This document shows, piece by piece, positions 48,604 to 57,323 of a stretch of DNA of 64,000 nt; position 1 is the first letter of the stretch, and each line of letters starts with the position of its first letter. The position numbers and the translations under genes are program-made. The notes under the pieces were generated by a model. The model worked only from the letters and a program-made list of their open reading frames with translations, did not search any database and had not been told where the DNA came from. Source of the DNA: Halothece sp. PCC 7418 (GTDB taxonomy: Bacteria > Cyanobacteriota > Cyanobacteriia > Cyanobacteriales > Rubidibacteraceae); NCBI RefSeq assembly GCF_000317635.1, contig NC_019779.1:2108001-2172000 (forward strand), in the 5' to 3' direction.

Positions 48604-49020
48604 ATGAGTTTAACTGTGCGCGTTATTACTCCAGATAATACGGTCTGGGATTCCTCTGCTGAAGAAGTGATTTTACCGAGTACAACGGGACAATTAGGGA
48701 TTTTAAGCGGTCACGCCCCTTTACTCAGTGCTTTAGACATTGGGGTGATGCGGGTGCGTCCGCAAAAAGATTGGCTTAGCATCTCTGTTGCAGGTGGCTT
48801 TGCGGAAGTAGAAGAAGATGAAGTGACAATTTTAGTGAATAGTGCGGAGCGTGGGGAAAATATTGACCCCGAAAAAGCCCGTGAGATTTATGAATCGGCA
48901 AAAACTCGCTTAGAACAGGCACAAGAAGCCGATCAACGTCAAGAGATTATTCAGGCAACTCAGGCTCTGAAAAAAGCGCGATCGCGCTTACAAGCGGCCA
49001 CAGGAAAAGCACCGGCATAA
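48604..49020 (+). CDS. atpC: ATP synthase subunit epsilon
   Basis: The epsilon subunit couples rotation and inhibits ATP hydrolysis. The 138-residue protein has the N-terminal beta sandwich ([39 protein letters not shown]) and a C-terminal helical pair rich in Ala/Glu/Arg ([18 protein letters not shown]). It follows the beta gene in the arrangement typical of cyanobacteria (called atpE there). Between the genes is a short hairpin-rich spacer. Confidence 0.95.
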   Translation: MSLTVRVITPDNTVWDSSAEEVILPSTTGQLGILSGHAPLLSALDIGVMRVRPQKDWLSISVAGGFAEVEEDEVTILVNSAERGENIDPEKAREIYESAKTRLEQAQEADQRQEIIQATQALKKARSRLQAATGKAPA

Positions 49021-49029
49021 TGTTTTTTG

Positions 49030-49082
49030 CAGTTACCAGTAACCAGCGATTCCTTGAAATCAAATTGGGTAACTGGTAACTG
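49030..49082. terminator. long inverted repeat after atp epsilon
   Basis: Arms of 15 bases (CAGTTACCAGTAACC against GGTAACTGGTAACTG, 14 pairs) enclose a 23-base loop. It lies between the convergent epsilon and PSRP-3 genes and may stop transcription from both sides. The arms are built of GGTAACT heptamer-like units, so it is also related to the local repeats. There is no T-run. Confidence 0.55.
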
Positions 49083-49096
49083 ATCACTGGCCACTG

Positions 49097-49420
49097 TTAA
49101 TTACTACCCGCAAAGACAATATTCGGAAAATGTTGTTGAGCATCCACCATTGGGGTGTGCTTAATGTTTTCTTGCCAATAATTGATTACTTCTGTAGCTT
49201 GGTTGAGGAGATCAATTTTTTCTTCTTCGGTAATCCAACTTTTGGATTCTAATTCTTCTTTTAATTGTTCCCAAGCATCGTTACGGGGCCAGAAGAAATA
49301 GGCAGTGAGAGGGCTCGTCCCTTTCCCGACGACATGATCCACCGCAACAGCGACATTTTCATCTAACCATAAAACTTTTAAAATAAAACGCGATTCGGAA
49401 GAGACTTCGACAGTTTCCAT
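49097..49420 (-). CDS. ycf65: ribosomal protein PSRP-3 / Ycf65
   Basis: PSRP-3 (cS23) is a 30S subunit protein of plastids and cyanobacteria. The 107-residue sequence has [39 protein letters not shown] and the C-terminal [16 protein letters not shown], all strongly conserved. The start at 49420 ([10 protein letters not shown]) fits. It is transcribed toward the epsilon gene. Confidence 0.93.
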   Translation of the reverse strand: METVEVSSESRFILKVLWLDENVAVAVDHVVGKGTSPLTAYFFWPRNDAWEQLKEELESKSWITEEEKIDLLNQATEVINYWQENIKHTPMVDAQQHFPNIVFAGSN

Positions 49421-49475
49421 TGAGTTACATCATTATTGCTAATTGTACAGTCCTCTATTTTAACGGATATTCTTC

Positions 49476-50258
49476 ATGTCATCACCGCAAGCAATTGTAA
49501 TTTTTGATATTGATGGCGTTGTGCGCGATGTTGCTGGATCTTATCGACGCGCGATCGCTGATACGGTAGAACAATTAACGAATGGTGCTTATCGTCCCTC
49601 CCCAGAAGCCATTGACGATCTCAAAGGGGAAGGCATTTGGAATAATGATTGGGAAGCCTCACGGGAACTGGTCTATCGCTATTTTGAATCTCAAGGTGAA
49701 CCGAGACAAAATTTAGACGTTGACTACACTGAGTTAATCGCCTTTTTTCAGTCTCGTTATCGAGGAACTGATCCAGACCACTGGGATGGTTACATTACGG
49801 ATGAACCCCTGTTGATGAGTGAAAACTATTTACAAGCACTGACCTCGGATGGCATTCTCTGGGGGTTTTTTAGTGGTGCGCCCCGAGCCTCAGCCCACTA
49901 TGTTTTACAACAGCGATTAGGGTTACGCTCTCCCTTGATTGTGGCGATGGAAGATGCCCCAGGCAAGCCAGATCCAACGGGATTATTTGCCACGGTGGAA
50001 CAACTTGATCCTGATGAGGCTCTACCCGTATTCTATGCAGGAGATACCGTTGCCGATATGCAAACGATTCAAAACGCGCAACTGCTACAACCGCATCGAA
50101 AGTGGTGCGCGATCGGAATCTTACCGCCTCATCTTCTTAACGGATCATCACAGCGCGTTGAGCAGTATCAACAAAAACTGCAAGAGGCTGGGGCGATGAT
50201 GGTCTTGAAAAATGTTGAGGAATTATCATCAAAACTCGTGCAAGAAATACTGACGTGA
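49476..50258 (+). CDS. HAD-superfamily IA hydrolase (TIGR01548-like)
   Basis: The 260-residue protein has the HAD motif I DIDGVVRD, motif II in GFFSGAPRAS, the motif III Lys in GKPDPTG, and motif IV YAGDTVADMQ. It belongs to the group seen in cyanobacteria and plants as a putative phosphatase. The substrate is unknown. It diverges from PSRP-3 with a 55-bp gap, so a shared promoter region is likely. Confidence 0.82.
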   Translation: MSSPQAIVIFDIDGVVRDVAGSYRRAIADTVEQLTNGAYRPSPEAIDDLKGEGIWNNDWEASRELVYRYFESQGEPRQNLDVDYTELIAFFQSRYRGTDPDHWDGYITDEPLLMSENYLQALTSDGILWGFFSGAPRASAHYVLQQRLGLRSPLIVAMEDAPGKPDPTGLFATVEQLDPDEALPVFYAGDTVADMQTIQNAQLLQPHRKWCAIGILPPHLLNGSSQRVEQYQQKLQEAGAMMVLKNVEELSSKLVQEILT

Positions 50259-50641
50259 AGAATAGCCAGTAATAATTCTTAACATTAAACGAATTTTCGG
50301 GATGATAGGGCAGCGGTCTTGCTCAGTTCCCTGTTCTGTTATAAAATGCTTGTAGCAGGATGGGTAGTAGTGCAAATTTTAAAAAAACAAAACTGAAACA
50401 ACGATTAATTCGTGTGTCACCTCTCGCAACTCCTCAAAAATAGAGGGAGGAAAAAACATAAAGTTTTGATAAGTTTATCATGATTAAACTCACAAAAATT
50501 TGACAAAAAAGTAAAAATATGGTATGGGATGAAAGCGCGATCAGGCAGGTTGAATTTGCTCATAGTTACTTGGCTGGTGAAGTTGTGGGAAAGGGGAAAA
50601 AATTATAGATAATTTCAGGAGACTATGTTAGCGTTATCACT
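50259..50641. other. intergenic region between HAD hydrolase and cyclase genes
   Basis: This 383-bp stretch between convergent genes has no convincing gene. It contains a near-palindrome TGATAAGTTTATCA at about 50467 and AT-rich text. I see no terminator with a clear T-run, no repeats of the heptamer type and no RNA gene. Confidence 0.4.
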
Positions 50642-52261
50642 TTAGAGTAACTCCTTGTTACCTCTCAAGAAGGATGTTGGATATTTGTCCATAAAATCCG
50701 AACGATGAGGAATCACTTCAAAAATAGGAGTTAAGTGCTCACTCCCCTTGAGTTTGAGCTTTGTGATTTGTTGATAAGTAAAGGCTAACTCATCAATATT
50801 GAGTAAGTCTTGTTCAAATTGGAGACGTTCCACCACTGCTGTGGTCATCCAAATTTTGTTGGGGGGAGTTTGGGTCATCACATAAGCAGCACGATTGACT
50901 GGTGCGCCAAGGGCATTGTAATCACGGCGACTGTGAGACTGACCAAGTTCCCCAGCAAAGACAGTTCCCCAGGCTAATCCCATTTGACACTGCACTTGAA
51001 TACTGTGATCGCCAAGGGTAACTGTTGGCAACTGAGAAATGAGTTCGAGAGCCTGAGTAGCAACAGTGACAGCGCGGATAGAATCATCAGTGCGAGAGGT
51101 GGGAACACCAAAATAAATCAGAATATCGGAGTAAAGATGGTAAGTCCAATTTTGCAAAAAACCATCTTTGGCTTCCACTAAAGCATTAATCTGCGCGAAT
51201 AAATAGGATAGACTTTCCATAAGCTGTTGCTCTTCCTGTTGGCAAGTGACCGCATCAATCGCTTCAGGAAGCCCGAGAAGATTGATAAACAACACAGTCG
51301 CTCCCGAGAGAGTCGGGGGAATCGCGCGATCGCGTGCATTTTCTACCAGCAACTTTAAAACAGGAGGTGCGATATAACTGCTCAAAGGAGTCGTTTTCAT
51401 GACCAAATGCTGAATTTCTCGGATCATCTCCTCTTCTGTCTTATTCAGGAGTAAACTCCCTTTCCGACGTCGTCGCGGTGTAATTTCAAATCGACCTAAA
51501 GCAGAACTGGTGAGATCATCTTCAACCAAACAATACCCCGATTGATGAGGAAGGAAGTGAAAGTAATCTTGGACAGACTGAGCCGTTTCTTCAGTCACAC
51601 AAACCCGCCCAACAACCCCTGATCCTTCGGTTTTTTTCGTCTGACGGACCGCAGCACCGAGTAAAATGCGCATCATCCGCATCGGAGTTCCAACATCTGC
51701 ACTAAAAAAGTGACCACTATGAATGCCAATGCGCATGCCCAAGGGATGGGAGTCAGCGCCAACCGCGATCGCGTCGAATTCCATCATCATTCGCTGTAAC
51801 CTCAACCCTGCTCGTATTGCCTTGGTAGTCGCTCGTTCTGAATTAAGATCATCAAATTGAACCAAAGTGGCATCCCCCGTAAATTCCAGCAAGTCTCCTT
51901 CGGAAGCATTGATAATATCAATCGTGCGAGAAAAATAAGTATTCAGTAACTGAGCCAGAAAGCGAGATCCCACTGCTCCTTGCTGGCTGCAGCTTTGGGT
52001 TAAAGAGGTAAATCCAGCCAAATCGGTAAACATCAGTGTCCCTGTTTGCCACTGCCAATTGAGCTCTCCGGGTTGAGGCAGACGCTCGGTGACACTCAAA
52101 GGTAAATAGTGAAACAGTAAATGTTCTAAGGTTCGGAGGTGCTTGATCACGGCTAGTAGCGTTGACTCAGTTGGCTGCATCCATAAACGAGCTTGCAACG
52201 TAGCAGGCAACTGAATTCTCAATTGAGCTTCTTGGGAAACTAAAGACTCAGGAAGCGACAT
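50642..52261 (-). CDS. tandem class III nucleotide cyclase, second domain degenerate
   Basis: The 539-residue protein has two class III cyclase homology domains without a membrane segment. The first (about 75-245) has the metal Asp motif FTDLAGFTSLT and the second Asp region EGDLLEFTGDATLVQF, so it may be catalytic. The second (about 315-500) lacks the first Asp (VLFINLLGL) and is probably a regulatory or dimer partner domain. The layout recalls soluble adenylyl cyclases in which two unequal domains form one site. Whether it makes cAMP or cGMP cannot be told here. It lies beside a decayed insertion element and upstream of a sensor-like cluster on the opposite strand. Confidence 0.85.
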   Translation of the reverse strand: MSLPESLVSQEAQLRIQLPATLQARLWMQPTESTLLAVIKHLRTLEHLLFHYLPLSVTERLPQPGELNWQWQTGTLMFTDLAGFTSLTQSCSQQGAVGSRFLAQLLNTYFSRTIDIINASEGDLLEFTGDATLVQFDDLNSERATTKAIRAGLRLQRMMMEFDAIAVGADSHPLGMRIGIHSGHFFSADVGTPMRMMRILLGAAVRQTKKTEGSGVVGRVCVTEETAQSVQDYFHFLPHQSGYCLVEDDLTSSALGRFEITPRRRRKGSLLLNKTEEEMIREIQHLVMKTTPLSSYIAPPVLKLLVENARDRAIPPTLSGATVLFINLLGLPEAIDAVTCQQEEQQLMESLSYLFAQINALVEAKDGFLQNWTYHLYSDILIYFGVPTSRTDDSIRAVTVATQALELISQLPTVTLGDHSIQVQCQMGLAWGTVFAGELGQSHSRRDYNALGAPVNRAAYVMTQTPPNKIWMTTAVVERLQFEQDLLNIDELAFTYQQITKLKLKGSEHLTPIFEVIPHRSDFMDKYPTSFLRGNKELL

Positions 52262-52379
52262 AAATTTGATCAGACCACTGGATATGTTTTAGAACAAGTG
52301 TGTCAATATGATTTGATATGTTTCTGCTAGAGATCGGGATTTCATTTCTGGTTACGCCAGTTTCGGCAACTGTTAATAA

Positions 52380-52562
52380 TCCTTGGATTATAGCAAAATA
52401 TCGAGGGTGATCAACAAATACATTCGCCCCTATGAAGGTCGTTATGGCAGTGGTGGAATCAATACAATGCTGGCGGTGGGAATTGCCAGTCTCAATGAAA
52501 TTCGTCGCAGCCACAGTAGAGGTTATCGCAGGATGGTTGTCGTTCCTCGCTCAAAAGGGTGA
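52380..52562 (+). pseudogene. orphan protein fragment upstream of IS remnant
   Basis: The plus-strand frame from 52380 to the TGA at 52560-52562 reads as a protein-like fragment (NKYIRPYEGRYGSGGINTML, AVGIASLNEIRRSHSRGYRR, MVVVPRSKG) with no start codon near a domain border. It meets a truncated transposase. I do not recognise the parent gene. It looks like the remains of a gene cut by the mobile element or by a later deletion. Confidence 0.45.
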
Positions 52563-53358
52563 TGATGGGAGTAGAAAATGATAACCTAATTAACGTTTTC
52601 AACCAATGGGCAAGGGAATTAATTCCTAAATATAAAAATACTGATTGCATATCAATTGACGGTAAAAGTATTCGGTCAACCTTGACGGATTCTTTTGGGA
52701 ATAAGCAAAATTTTGCTTCAATTGTTTCTTGGTTTTCTCAGGAAAGTGGGTTAGTTTTAGCCCTCGAAAAATTGGAAAACAAAAAGACTTCAGAAATTCA
52801 CTGTGTTCAAGACATGGTAAAAAATCTACCATTAGAGAATCAAGTCTTTACTCTCGATGCTGTTCACTGTCAAAAAGAAACTGTTCAAGGGATTAATGAG
52901 TCGAATAATGATTATTTGATTGCTGTCAAAAAAACCAGCCTGAATTGTATAAACAGTTAGAAGAAATTCCTCAAATAACTGTTCCTATTCAAGAATGCAT
53001 TTATACAGAAACGAGTCACGGAAGACCAGTTAATCGTCAAGTGTCGGTCTTTAAAGTTCCCAAAACTATTCAACAAATCTGGCAAGGGAGTCAGTATTTT
53101 ATCAAAGTGGAAAGAAAAGGCAATCGAAAGCAGAAACCCTATCATCAAATTGTTTATTATTTGAGTAGTTATTATCAAACATCTAAAAAGTTTAGCAAAC
53201 AAATTCAAGGACATTGGACGATCGAGAATCAGCTACATTGGGTAAAAGATGTGATCTTTAAGGAGGATTCATCGGCAATACACCATTTGGAGACAGCAGT
53301 TAACTTCTCAGTTTTAAGAACAATTGGGATGAATCTTTTCAGACTATTAGGCTTTTGA
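52559..53358 (+). pseudogene. ISAs1-family transposase, truncated and frameshifted
   Basis: Two adjacent frames give one transposase. The first (52559-52960) carries SIDGKSIR with the first catalytic Asp and FTLDAVHCQK with the second. The second (52945-53358) carries GHWTIENQLHWVKD with the catalytic Glu. They join if one base is added at the A7 run 52928-52934, reading VKKNQPELYKQLEE. About 100 N-terminal residues are absent compared with the usual 370-380. The gene is thus doubly damaged, though the DDE triad is present. Confidence 0.88.
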
Positions 53359-53385
53359 TCAATTACCGAAGCCCGAAGATGGCTA

Positions 53386-53414
53386 GGCAACAGGCTTTCG
53401 CTGTTGCCTATTTT
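53386..53414 (+). terminator. terminator hairpin after the transposase
   Basis: GGCAACAG and CTGTTGCC form eight pairs around a seven-base loop and are followed by TATTTTGAT. It lies inside the element's right end and would stop transposase transcription. Confidence 0.6.
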
Positions 53415-53436
53415 GATAGAATGAAACAGCCCTGCC

Positions 53437-53511
53437 TATGGTTATGGGGATTTTCCAGATGGTAAATCAGGACGATCACTGGCAACGCTCACCTCTAAAA
53501 TTAAACAGTAA
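53437..53511 (+). pseudogene. orphan C-terminal protein fragment right of the IS
   Basis: Immediately outside the IS right end a frame reads YGYGDFPDGKSGRSLATLTS then KIKQ and a TAA at 53509-53511. It looks like the C-terminus of a protein that was interrupted. It may or may not belong to the same gene as the fragment left of the element, as the left junction is deleted. Confidence 0.35.
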
Positions 53512-53582
53512 TCGATGACCATTGATCAGCATTTTGCTAATGATGCCAGTTTTTAGAATTAAGTAGAGGGAAGTCAATTCTC

Positions 53583-55061
53583 ATGATGAATGATCACAAA
53601 ATCATCCGTTATCTGAGTCGCAGGTTACGCCAGAATCCCATGGTGGAGACGTTTAAAGTTGTTGTTCGTTATTTTCCCAAGCGACCGCGACAACCGTCGA
53701 AAATCCTGCTCGCGATCGCGATGTTTAGTTTAGTTGTGGCTTGCGACGGATTCACTCCCAATTTCAACAACTTGGCAAATCAGGTCAATGATGAGACGTT
53801 AGAAGTGTGGTGGAGTGAAGGCTATTATCCCGAAGAGACCAATGCCATTCGTGATGCGGTTCGCTCATGGTCGGCAGAATCTGATACCAAGATTAATCTA
53901 CAATTTTTCAGTGAAAAAGATCTCACGCAGCAAACCCAAAGTGCCCTCAGTTCAGGGAGTTTACCTGATATCATCTATGGTTATACCCTAGATTTTGGGC
54001 TCGCTCCCCGTTTGGCTTGGGAAGGAAAATTAGCGGATACAACTGATATGATCGAGCCCGTTCAAGACCAGTTTGTTCCAGAAGCCTTAGAAAGTGTTAC
54101 TTACTTTAATCAAGCGGATAATAATCGTAGCTTTTATGCCGTCCCCATCGCCCAAAACGCATTTTACGTTCATTATTGGCGCAGTCTGTTAGAAAAAACA
54201 GGCCTGAGTGATCCAGAAAATATTCCTCAAGATTGGAATGCTTTTTGGCAATTCTGGGTCAATCGTCAAAGTGAGGTTGATCAGGAAAATGGAAAGACCA
54301 TTTATGGGTTAGGTTTACCGATGTCACCAGCAGCGACAGATACCCACTATTTTTTTGAGCAAATGCTAGAAGCCTATGATGTTAGAGTTTTAGATGGAAA
54401 TGGTCAATTTATTTTAAATAACCCAAACGGTATCAACCAATTAACTCAGGTCTTGTCTCAAGTCACCAACTTTTATAAACAAGGTTATGTTCCACCCAAT
54501 GCCGTGAACTGGTCTGATCCAGATAACAATGTTGCTTTTCTCAGTCGGCGGTTGTTAATGACAGTTAACGCAACCCTTTCTATTCCTGGTTCACAACGCC
54601 AAGCCCCCTCAACTTACCAAGAGGATATGGTTACCATGGAGTGGCCCCAGAAACCCAGTGGTGATCCTATGCGCTATATTGTATCAACCAAACAGATGGT
54701 GATTCCTAAGGATACAAACCAACTGCAGGCAGCCAAAGATTTAGTCTCCTATTTAATTCAACCAGAAGTGTTGGGTAAATTCAACAAGGGATCACAAGGT
54801 CGCTTTTTCCCCGTGATGTCTGACCTGATTAGCGACCCATTTTGGAATGATCCCTCAGATCCACATATTTCTGCTTCTGCAGATTATTTTGAACGCACTC
54901 GCTCGCCATATACCAAGCTCAATCCAGCTTATGGCGAAGTACAAACCAATCAAATTTGGGGGAAAGCCTTGGTCAGTATTGTCCAAGATGGGGTTTCTCC
55001 TGCTGAAGCTGCGGAGGAAGCAATTGATGAAATTAATCTTATTTTTGAAGAGTGGGAATAG
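53583..55061 (+). CDS. extracellular solute-binding lipoprotein, family 1 (sugar-type)
   Basis: The 492-residue protein has a long N-terminal extension of about 45 residues before a lipobox-like segment (AIAMFSLVVAC). The mature part is of the family 1 substrate-binding type (LEVWWSEGYYPEETNAIRDA, LPDIIYGYTLDFGLAPRLAWEGKLADTTD). Its cargo is unknown. No permease or ATPase is adjacent; instead two membrane Cache-type proteins follow by 4 and 14 bp, so the protein may feed a sensor rather than a transporter. A Met at residue 21 of the precursor could be the real start. Confidence 0.82.
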   Translation: MMNDHKIIRYLSRRLRQNPMVETFKVVVRYFPKRPRQPSKILLAIAMFSLVVACDGFTPNFNNLANQVNDETLEVWWSEGYYPEETNAIRDAVRSWSAESDTKINLQFFSEKDLTQQTQSALSSGSLPDIIYGYTLDFGLAPRLAWEGKLADTTDMIEPVQDQFVPEALESVTYFNQADNNRSFYAVPIAQNAFYVHYWRSLLEKTGLSDPENIPQDWNAFWQFWVNRQSEVDQENGKTIYGLGLPMSPAATDTHYFFEQMLEAYDVRVLDGNGQFILNNPNGINQLTQVLSQVTNFYKQGYVPPNAVNWSDPDNNVAFLSRRLLMTVNATLSIPGSQRQAPSTYQEDMVTMEWPQKPSGDPMRYIVSTKQMVIPKDTNQLQAAKDLVSYLIQPEVLGKFNKGSQGRFFPVMSDLISDPFWNDPSDPHISASADYFERTRSPYTKLNPAYGEVQTNQIWGKALVSIVQDGVSPAEAAEEAIDEINLIFEEWE

Positions 55062-55065
55062 TTAA

Positions 55066-56025
55066 ATGCACTTGCCCTTGTCACCGAATACGAAGTGGAA
55101 TGAACGAATTAGACTTTTGATTGCATGGTTTCCTTGGCTTGCACTCACAGCAACCAGCATTACTGCTTTTCTGGTTTATGTTTCTTTGCGTCAGCGTATT
55201 GTTGCACCCACTTTGAAACAATTGGACAATGTTTCTGATGTGAAAGAAGAACAATTGAATCGATGGTTTAGCAATCAAAAACAGATGGTTCTAAAATCCT
55301 CTCAAATTCTCAGTGAATCTCCCATTCTTGCCGAGAGCTTGGAGGCAGGTGAGGTAAGTTCCCAACAATCTCAGCAAATAGAAACCCTTTTAAGCGATTT
55401 AGATTTATTTTCTCGCCGTTATTCGGTTGCACTATTGAATCATAGTAGTATTATTGTTTATGCCACAGATCAATCAAAACAAGGGCAATATCAACCCATT
55501 CAAAACAGTAGTACTTACCTCTCCCCTAATAACTTGACTCAGTTCGTTCCCAACTTCTATGCTTCTTCCATTGATGGTGTGCCCATGATTACGTTTGCCA
55601 CTCCTCTCATCAATGAGGAAGGAGAACGCATTGGTTTTTTAGCAGTTGATTTGGATTTAGATGCATTGAACCAGCGCGTTCGTCAATCTCCTTACTCAAA
55701 TAATGTTCCACCTGAAATCCGATCAGCATTAGAAACCTATTTAGTCGGTCGCATTTCTCCTGTGGAAAATGAATTGGTTGCTCAATCCCAATCATCCGCT
55801 TCATCTGATCAGAGCATTAATAGTTTTGGCATTGATCGCGCGATTCTTGGACGACATAGTGTTTTTCGCTCAGCAAGACAGTCTGTTGCTTGGATTTATG
55901 GTGTTGGTTTAAGTTTAACTGCTGTAATCTCACTATTTCTGTATCTGATTCAACCGAGCATCATCACGATTACTCAATCTTCACAAGCAGTTCCTTACCC
56001 ACAGGATCATTCGTCACAGCAATAA
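55066..56025 (+). CDS. membrane Cache-domain protein without output domain
   Basis: The 319-residue protein has one membrane helix near residues 15-37 (LLIAWFPWLALTATSITAF), a large extracellular domain (about 40-270) of the double-Cache type (VALLNHSSIIVYATD, MITFATPLINEEGERIGFLAVDLDLDAL) and a second helix (about 278-297). It ends 20 residues after that helix with no kinase, HAMP or cyclase domain. It starts 4 bp after the solute-binding lipoprotein gene and is followed by a related Cache-HAMP gene. Confidence 0.8.
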   Translation: MHLPLSPNTKWNERIRLLIAWFPWLALTATSITAFLVYVSLRQRIVAPTLKQLDNVSDVKEEQLNRWFSNQKQMVLKSSQILSESPILAESLEAGEVSSQQSQQIETLLSDLDLFSRRYSVALLNHSSIIVYATDQSKQGQYQPIQNSSTYLSPNNLTQFVPNFYASSIDGVPMITFATPLINEEGERIGFLAVDLDLDALNQRVRQSPYSNNVPPEIRSALETYLVGRISPVENELVAQSQSSASSDQSINSFGIDRAILGRHSVFRSARQSVAWIYGVGLSLTAVISLFLYLIQPSIITITQSSQAVPYPQDHSSQQ

Positions 56026-56039
56026 GTAGGATAATTTTA

Positions 56040-57323
56040 ATGAAATTTTTGCGAAAAAGTTTACTCTTTCAACTGGTTGGTTCTTTTTATTTACTGTCTT
56101 TAGTGACAGTTTCAATTGTTGCCTTTACCGCTTACAACCGAGCTAAATTTTATCTCACCAATTCTTTATTCGAGCGCCTTAATGTTGCCGTTGCGCTGAG
56201 GAACTATGAGTTAGAACAGTGGTTTAATAATCAACGTCGAGAAGCGATCTTACTTGCTGAGTTACCCAAGACAAAAACCATTGTCAAACAATTGAATGAC
56301 ACAACCGAGAAAGAACCTGAAAAATCTCTAGATCAGTTTTATGAGCGAGTGGTTGATCTGCAGCCTGACATTGAAGAAGTATCGATTCTAACGAAAGGGG
56401 GAATTGTTTTACTTTCCACCAATAATGACCTTGAAGGAACGTATTTGGGATTGGGGAATACAACAACCTATTTTGAACGAAATGAGTCCAATGTGATCCC
56501 AACCATTTATCAGTCTCCTCAAACTGGACAATCGACGATTTCTCTAGCAACCCCTATTTTAGATGCTCAGGGTAATCGTAAGGCAGTGCTGGCAATGACA
56601 TTAAATTTAGATGCCATTGATAACTTGATTCGAGAACGAACGGGACTGGGAGAAAGTGGCGAAACGTATTTAGTGTATCGGGTTGGTGGTGAGAATCGCT
56701 TGATTGCAGGACAGGAATCGGTTACTGAGTTATCTGATAACACCGAGGAGATCAGTAGTAAGGGCATTAATTTAGCAATGAATGGCGAGAGCGATCGCGG
56801 GTTGTATCAAAATTATAAGGGAGTACCTGTGATTGGAGTCTATGAATGGGTGGAACGCAGTGGTGTTGCTTTAATTGCAGAAATGTCTCAAAAGGAAGCC
56901 TTTCAACCGGCGGTAAGATTAGCCCGAGAAATTATTTATATTGGCATTGGTGTCGCTACTTTAATGCTAGTGTTAGTGTATTTACTGGCTCGTCAAATTG
57001 CCAAACCGATTTTAACCATAACCACAGCAGCCCAAGACATTGAGAATGGAAAGTTTATATTATCAGGGCTGAAACCAATTCAATCCCGTTTAGATGAGTT
57101 GGGTCATTTAGCGACCGTCTTTGAGCAGATGGCGGATAAAGTTTACGAACGTGAGGAAAAGTTACAACAAAGAGTTACCGAACTCCGTATTGAAATTGAC
57201 CACAAGAAAAAAGCCAAACAAGTCAAAGAGATTGTAGAAACAGATTTCTTTCAAGATTTAGAAAATAAAGCAAAATCCCTACGAAAACGTAATTCCTCAA
57301 AGAGTCAGTCCAAATCCGATTAA
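56040..57323 (+). CDS. Cache-HAMP membrane protein without catalytic output domain
   Basis: The 427-residue protein has two membrane helices (about 10-32 and 297-320) around an extracellular Cache domain (EEVSILTKGGIVLLSTNNDLEG, AVLAMTLNLDAIDNLIRERTG). A HAMP domain follows (RQIAKPILTITTAAQDIENGKF) and a coiled coil ending in a conserved-looking motif (VETDFFQDLENKAKSLRKR) and a basic Ser/Lys-rich tail. There is no kinase, phosphatase or cyclase. A frame from 55890 is open, but the ATG at 56040 follows the stop of the previous Cache gene and begins at the first membrane helix. Confidence 0.82.
   Translation: MKFLRKSLLFQLVGSFYLLSLVTVSIVAFTAYNRAKFYLTNSLFERLNVAVALRNYELEQWFNNQRREAILLAELPKTKTIVKQLNDTTEKEPEKSLDQFYERVVDLQPDIEEVSILTKGGIVLLSTNNDLEGTYLGLGNTTTYFERNESNVIPTIYQSPQTGQSTISLATPILDAQGNRKAVLAMTLNLDAIDNLIRERTGLGESGETYLVYRVGGENRLIAGQESVTELSDNTEEISSKGINLAMNGESDRGLYQNYKGVPVIGVYEWVERSGVALIAEMSQKEAFQPAVRLAREIIYIGIGVATLMLVLVYLLARQIAKPILTITTAAQDIENGKFILSGLKPIQSRLDELGHLATVFEQMADKVYEREEKLQQRVTELRIEIDHKKKAKQVKEIVETDFFQDLENKAKSLRKRNSSKSQSKSD

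Larger units (their letters stand above)
52550..53434 (+). mobile_element. truncated ISAs1-family insertion sequence
   Basis: The right end carries GAATGAAACAGCCCTG ending at 53434; read inward this gives CAGGGCTGTTTCATTC, a terminal repeat of the type found in ISAs1-family elements. The left end and the transposase N-terminus are missing, the homology starting near RVMMGVEND at about 52550. A hairpin with GGCAACAG arms lies before the right end. Confidence 0.75.

Noticed and set aside
50460-50485. Near-palindrome TGATAAGTTTATCA as an operator
   Set aside because: No matching second site or known regulator consensus, and it lies between convergent genes.
52248-52514. Minus-strand frame with ATG next to the cyclase
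   Set aside because: The opposite plus-strand fragment has more protein-like composition; the minus frame has no support.
52928-52934. Programmed -1 frameshifting to make active transposase
   Set aside because: The N-terminus is missing as well, and ISAs1 transposases are normally single frames, so decay is more likely; kept only as an open question.
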